Source of the DNA: Rhodamnia argentea
Lineage: Eukaryota; Streptophyta; Magnoliopsida; Myrtales; Myrtaceae
Assembly (NCBI RefSeq): GCF_020921035.1
Contig: NC_063157.1
Coordinates: 24,693,015 to 24,757,014, forward strand
Reading direction: 5' to 3'
DNA: 64,000 nt
Below are positions 58,001-64,000 of the stretch, in pieces. A program made the translations under genes and the position numbers. Under the pieces are notes generated by a model. The model had not been told where the DNA came from. It searched no databases and worked only from the letters and a program-made list of their open reading frames with translations. Positions within the stretch are counted from its first letter, which is position 1; the number at the start of each line of letters is the position of its first letter.

Positions 58001-61000
58001 AAATGGTATCTATTTGATTAAGTATGCATCATAACATGAAGGTGAGTAGATTTTCTGAAGAACCTGCTGCAATCTCCTCTTCACTCAATCTTTACAATTG
58101 AAATTGAGGGAAGAATCTGATGGTTGCTAATTTTTATTTATTTCTGTTAGAAGAATTCCTGAAGAGATCGATATTATGAATATCGAGGATCAACTCTGAC
58201 TAAGTGTTGCGCTTTTGGGAGATTTATGAAGAGAGATCTATTTTTTGTTTCATGGTAGACTGTATGATATTCCATCGTCAATTGGCTGATAGTATTGTAT
58301 ATGATGATATGAATGAGCTGATGCTGCTTGCAGTGCTAAATATTTTATCTTTTGTAGGTTTTTCACTGAAACTTATCTGTGAGCAAACTTGCGTTTGTCC
58401 TGTTTAACTAGTTAATTGTTTTGTTTTCTGAGAAGGAAATTGTAATTAGTAACTAGTCATTTATCCTCATTTGCAGGATACTAGGCCTAAAGAGCAATTA
58501 CAACATGACAGTCACTACTCTTCAGAGGTAAGCTCTTTTCTTTTAATGTGATGTACGAGTTATATTGGGATATTGATTACTCTGCAAGTGTCATTGTTCC
58601 TTGCATATCCTTGGAGGATATAAAGCGCCATGTAATACATCAATTTGATAGATGTTTTGTTTGAATCTCTGCATGCGACTTTTTAGCAGGAGGAGGTTTT
58701 ATCTTTACGAGCAAAAGTGGCCGCATTGGAGGAGGATTTACGTAAATCACGAAAAGAGTCATCTGATTATCAGAACCTGTGCCGCCAAATAGAAAAGGTG
58801 TGGCATTTAGATCTTTAAGGGACTGCAGGAAAGAGTATAGCCACTAGGCGGAAGCATGATAGCAGTTGAAAGACCTCATCCAATTTCTCACCACCTCTGG
58901 ACCTACCATGTGTTTTGAATAATTTTCCCTCCTTTCTTATTGTTGAGGATTTCAATTTGGACAGGAACTTAAGGACCTTAAAGACTATGAGCAACAAACA
59001 AAGCCAAAGGTATACATTTCCCCTGAGTTTGATCAAGGACTTGCTGTGTCTGTGTTTGAGGAACCAGGTTTGAAGTTCTATGCAAAAACAAGATTTAGGC
59101 AATAGGCTTGACTTATGGTTGACATCTCGTAGTTAATATGAAATAATTGTACAGAGTATTTCAGTTTCGAGGTACTTTGCAAATCGCCTGTAGTTCTTCT
59201 ATTATCACCTAAATCGAGGGACGCATTTTCCATTGTTCTTTTTTCTTGGTATGACTGCTTCGTTACTGGATTCTTCTCATACAAATCATAACATGTTGGA
59301 ATCCTATTTGACTGGTTTTTACTCTCGTTTGCAGAGAACTAAAATAATAGCTGACCTGTTGATATCAGTTTCAAAAGCTGAACGACAAGAAGCAAGACTA
59401 AAAGTACGGCAGGATTCATTGAGACTTGGCAATGTTGGTGTCACAAGGTATATATAATTTTTTTAAGTGCGTGTAAATGATATTTGCTATTGAACTTGTT
59501 TTTAGAGCCTGAAAGATGTTAGCAAAGGATGAAAAAAGCTTATGGACAAGTTAAGATGTTTGAACCCACACCTAAATCATCAAATGCCAGACCATTTAAG
59601 ACGAAAAAAGGGAATGGAAGAACACAATCTCCATTTTCTTTTGGTTCCATTCTCTCCTTTTGCTTGGAATATAATTGTATAGCACGAGGGCTAGTGACAC
59701 ACCAGACGGTTTTAAGTTGAGAAAGATGGACTTGTTTTGCACCTGACGTTGGGGATCTTAAGCTGAATGCCCATTCTCTTTCATGCCACTGGCCAGGACA
59801 CTGAAGAAAGGGGCATTAATTTATCCAACTATATGATTTCAAAATATTGAAAATGAGTCAAGTGGAGTATTCACACAGCACCAGTTATTGAAACGTCTGA
59901 AACTTACAGTTTTCACATTTCAAATTCCATTAATTGTAGCTTAAGGATTGTCCTAAGGGAACAATAACAATATTCATATCTCAATTCTTCCGATAATGAA
60001 GTTCAATATGAGAAAGCAAGCCTAGATTGCTATTTGATGGGTCGATTAACCTTTAATCTCTTTTGACAACCTATAAAAAACTATGCTGCTGGTTAATTGC
60101 CTTATTATTGATTTGCCGTGGTTTTCCAGATTCAGAATTTGAGAATACTCAGCTTTTTGCCATATCATTTGGTCATTGTTTGTTTTTGTATTTCCATTTT
60201 CGTTTATTTGTTGCAGAGCTGGAACTCTTATATCTGAAACGTGGGAGGATGGACAAGCGTTGAAAGATCTGAATGCTCATCTTGTATGTAGAGTTTCTTT
60301 CTTATGGATTTTCTTATACCATCTCGTGGAAGCCTCTTGCGTATTTGCAATCATTTTGGTGACTGTTTCCTTCTCTTTTCCTTATTTCTCTCTCTCAATT
60401 GGTTGTCTCCATTGCACATGAATCTTAAAATGGAAAAAATGGTTTTCTTGCAACTCTTGAGCGCTTGGTGAACAAGCATGTTCAGATTGAAACTTTTGTC
60501 ATTGTCACCGTGAGTTCAAATAAATGATCCAGTAGTGAATGCCGCTCGACAATGCAGCATAATACATACGTTGTCCAAGAATAGAAAGAAGTTAGAATAG
60601 AAGCTTGTGCCAAATTTAGCCATTTTAGTCCTTTCATCTCTACCTAAATTTACCAGCTTAGCTAAAAACTCTGAAGCTCTAAAATACTTGTACGAGTAGA
60701 AATACTTTGTGCTAGTAAAAGAGCGTCTCCTGCTTCTAGTGAAACATTCTGACACCCTTTTGGGCTTTATATAACGCATTAAAGTCTACTCATATAACCC
60801 ATTTGAATGGCAAATGGAATGCTAGGAAGACAGTTAACACTTGTGTTGGAGCCTGATTTATTGCGGACGCAAACTAAGAAAACTGACTTAGAAGAAGTTT
60901 GGAGTTTTAAATCTGTAGAGCTCAGTCCCCTTTAGTTACCATGATCATATTAGACATGACTGCATTTGTTTATATTGGCTTCTGTCACCCTGCAAGTGGA

Positions 61001-64000
61001 AATTTTGGCCTAATCCTTAAATGATTTTCATCAATTACGACAGAAAATTTCTCCTGGAATTCATTGATGTCCCGTGATTTTCTTTCTGACCTGTTAGTGT
61101 GTTCATTTGGTTCCGTAGAAACAACTATTGGAAACAAGGGAAGCCATCGAGCGGCAGCGGAAATCTTTGAAAAAAAAACAAGCTGGTGAGCTTATTGTGT
61201 TTTCTAAAAATGATTATTATCCTTTGACTGCTGCATCTGTGTGGCTTTGGTGTATGTGGAGCATGATCTGGAAATGTTGCATGTATTTGGTCTTTGGCAA
61301 AAATAGGGTTACTTCTAATCTTTAAGCTTCTGCCCTGCATAAAGTTCTGACAAGTTCTAACTTCTGTTGCTCTAAGAGCTGTTTCATGTCTGCAAGAATG
61401 AGTTTACCTCTCAAATTTCTTCATGAAGATAAATTCTTATACCGTTTGAACTTTATTGCTCCGAGGCCATTTGTTATGCACAAATTTTTTGAAGCCCCCT
61501 TTATTCTTGTCATGGTTACTTTTACCCTACCATTGAAGTTTAGCTAATGCCATGCTTGGAAGTGTGCCTGCATCTGGCATTTTGATTATTTACCATGCAT
61601 CAAGAGATAAATACGGCACTGATATTTGGTAACCTCCAAGACAAAGGTGATGGACCCGATGGTGAAAATGGAGTTCCAGAAGAAGATTTTCTTCTCCAGG
61701 ACGAGATTTATAAATCTCGTCTAGCCAGCATTAAACGAGTAAGTTGTTCTGTTTATCCTGTGTTCAATACATTTTTTTCATCTTTTTGGGTTCTGCAAGC
61801 TTATTAAACTTGACATTCACGAGCGTTTTTCTTAACTGATTGGTGAGTTGGTTCCAGGAGGAAGAAACTGTCCTACGTGAGAGAGATCGGTATGAATTTG
61901 AGAAGGGAAGGCTCATAAGAGAAATGAAACGCATTAGAGATGAGGATGGTTCTCGTTTTAACAGTTTTCAGATCCTCAATCATCGATATGCCCTGTTGAA
62001 TCTTCTTGGCAAAGGTGGATTCAGTGAGGTTTACAAGGTCAGATCTTTGTGTTGAACAAATTTAATGTTTAACTCTTTATTGTACTAGTTCTGGTCATGG
62101 GCTACCTTTTTCTCAGGGAGAGAGCTGATGATCATTTGGTTGTCTATTTTGGCTTGTGTAAGAAAATACCCTTTTCAGTGATCTGAACTCTGAAGAAATT
62201 TCCAGCAGGCATATGATTTGGTAGACCATAAGTATGTCGCATGCAAGCTGCACGGGCTGAATGCTCAGTGGAGTGAAGAAAAGAAACAAAGTTATATACG
62301 TCATGCCATCCGCGAATATAATATTCACAAAACCCTGGTGCATCACCATATTGTTCGGCTTTGGGATATATTCGAGATTGACCACAATACATTTTGCACT
62401 GTGTTGGAATATTGTAGTGGTATGTACATCTATCAATTGGCCATTTGTTTAGCAGTTTGGCAGCTGAGATGTTCTGTATTTGACATACAAATGGCATATG
62501 GAGTGTCTTTTTGCAATTCCCTGAGACTTTTTTTTTTTTGTGTCCAGGTAAGGATCTTGATGCTGTCCTCAAAGCAACACCGCTATTGCCTGAGAAAGAA
62601 GCTAGGATCATCATAGTGCAAATATTTCAAGGTCTTGTGTATTTGAATAGGAGAGCACAGAAGATCATCCATTATGATCTGAAGCCTGGGAATGTTCTCT
62701 TTGATGAATTTGGCGTTGCAAAAGTGACTGATTTTGGTCTCAGTAAGATAGTTGAAGATGATGTGGGATCTCAGGGGATGGAACTTACATCCCAGGGAGC
62801 TGGGACTTATTGGTGAGTTGTGCAATTTATGTTGTATTCTCTTTTTCGTATGTCCCTGGCATGTGTGTATTATCACTGAGGACTTAAAAGATGAAAGTGG
62901 GGTGATATGTATATCTGTTACTTTAAACCTTTGCTTGAAATCAGAGAAACTCTCTGATAAAACTGACCAGATGCGATAGGGGAAGAAAGTAAGTCACTTT
63001 TGAGGCATGGAAACTGGAATATTCTAATTTTGTTATCTTGTGCAAACAGTTCTTGGCTTTTAAGTACGAGTCATACTTTCTTGCTCAGAGACATGTACTG
63101 ATGTTCAATTACTGCTGCAGATTCTTCTTATCTTTTAAGGATGAGTACTTTTGCTACTTATGTAACAGTTCCATTCTTTAAATTCATTCCTTAGGTGTTT
63201 AGGCAGATGTAATAATTAATTCCTTTCGCGATTTCAGGTACTTGCCTCCGGAGTGCTTCGAGCTGAGCAAGACACCCCTAATATCATCGAAGGTTAGTGG
63301 CTTTCCGTATCATATTCCTTGATCCGTTCTTAACCAGGGTTGCTTTGTCTGGGATATACATTGTCAGCTGATAACTTTGGCCATATAATTAAGCTGATCC
63401 TCTTTGCTAGCACACAATATTAATCCGAGGTCTGATGCAGTGAAATATGTGAATTGACTTCTTATCAATTAAAAACAAAATTTGTGCTATGTTTCACTGG
63501 GTTCATTTTCTAAACAGGTTGATGTATGGTCAGCCGGTGTTCTATTTTACCAGATGCTCTTTGGAAGACGGCCTTTTGGGCATGACCAGACCCAGGAAAG
63601 AATACTGCGTGAAGATACGATCATTAAAGCTCGAAAGGTTGAATTCCCTTCAAGACCTGCTGTCTCAAATGAGGCGAAGGTATATTATTCTGTCTCTTGT
63701 ACGTTGGTATTCCCTCGTTGATGTCAGAATTATGAGCTTTTGGGCATTCAATTTTTCTCCTCTTTTTGAACATTTGCATATTAGTGACAAATTTCATTTC
63801 CAAAAGTTATTTTAATTATTGGTCATTCCATTACTTCCTATGTGGTTTGCAAGACCATCCCTTTTTAATTAACATACACGGGTCAAGTTAGTTACCATCT
63901 GCTTCCAGTATATTTTGGTTCTTGTATACAGAGGAGTGGAACTTATATTGGAGATCTATATTTTGCATAAGAGCTACATAGACACTGGTGTCAGATCAAA
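55076..64000 (+). CDS. TSL: TOUSLED Ser/Thr kinase, 3' end beyond the window
   Basis: Exons: 55076..55297, 56472..56561, 56670..56993, 58477..58527, 58690..58797, 58965..59009, 59335..59447, 60217..60283, 61119..61185, 61641..61738, 61858..62037, 62209..62419, 62548..62812, 63238..63292, 63518..63679; the rest is outside. The N-terminus [20 protein letters not shown] matches Arabidopsis TSL. Next come a [12 protein letters not shown] nuclear-type basic stretch, coiled coils ([20 protein letters not shown] and on), then the kinase: [10 protein letters not shown] (about 446), [14 protein letters not shown] (Tyr in place of Arg, normal for this family), DFGLSK and GTYWYLPPECF. TSL phosphorylates the histone chaperone ASF1 and controls leaf and flower development. 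Only the final kinase lobe is missing. The start of exon 3 is uncertain (56670 or 56796, both in frame). Introns 1 and 3 exceed 1.1 kb. Confidence 0.94.
57595..57744. repeat. 150-bp inverted-repeat unit in a TOUSLED intron
   Basis: Perfect 16-bp inverted repeat TTAAAATGTGTTTTAA (57595-57610) and TTAAAACACATTTTAA (57729-57744), in the long intron after exon 3. MITE-like size, but no target duplication was recognised. Confidence 0.6.

Noticed and set aside
1..64000. A CRISPR array, secretion system, phage or biosynthetic cluster
   Set aside because: The window is plant nuclear DNA; none of the repeats has regular spacers and the genes are ordinary plant genes of unrelated function.

Overview
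This is plant nuclear DNA. Its genes are split by GT-AG introns of up to about 1.7 kb, the spacers are AT-rich, and it carries plant-only families: a CrRLK1L receptor kinase, TOUSLED, plant SDH6 and OEP61. (CT)n/(GA)n runs sit in several 5' leaders, and short non-autonomous transposons fill the gaps. A eudicot tree or shrub is likely. A Myrtales/Myrtaceae-like source is only an impression that I cannot test here.

Layout. 1-2771 (+): 3' part of a strictosidine synthase-like gene. 5972-15831 (+): RFC1, complete, 22 coding exons. 16891-19438 (+): SDH6, 3 exons. 21591-24194 (+): intronless CrRLK1L kinase closest to ERULUS. 26113-28914 (-): RING ligase RHF2A. 30015-30533 (-): small Cys-rich protein of unknown function. 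33959-38532 (-): OEP61. 42321-43695 (+): small plastid-type DnaJ zinc-finger protein. 49372-53241 (+): multi-CCHC zinc-knuckle protein. 55076 to past the window end (+): TOUSLED kinase, last exon(s) missing. The spliced models were built by eye; each keeps one open frame across every junction, and complete genes end on a natural stop.

The genes are not an operon and share no single pathway: DNA replication (RFC1, and TOUSLED in chromatin assembly), respiration (SDH6), plastids (OEP61, DnaJ zinc finger), cell-cycle ubiquitination (RHF2A), wall/growth signalling (ERU-like) and probably RNA surveillance (zinc-knuckle protein). From memory of the Arabidopsis map, OEP61, RHF2A, RFC1 and a strictosidine synthase-like gene are consecutive there (At5g21990-At5g22020), so much of the left half looks like ancestral gene order with SDH6 and the ERU-like gene between RFC1 and RHF2A.

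The spacers, mainly 31.8-32.4 kb and 39-49 kb, hold most of the unusual DNA: a foldback Mutator-like MITE with a perfect 10-bp target duplication; a terminal-inverted-repeat element carrying a broken CONSTANS-like B-box gene fragment (Pack-MULE style); a Tourist-like MITE; a hAT-like MITE nested in another inverted-repeat element; a TRIM/Cassandra-like remnant with two 5S rRNA-like modules in opposite orientation; and two copies of a palindromic array repeat. I found no CRISPR array, defence system or other clearly new gene system. The most novel items are the mobile-element structures and the uncharacterised Cys-rich gene.
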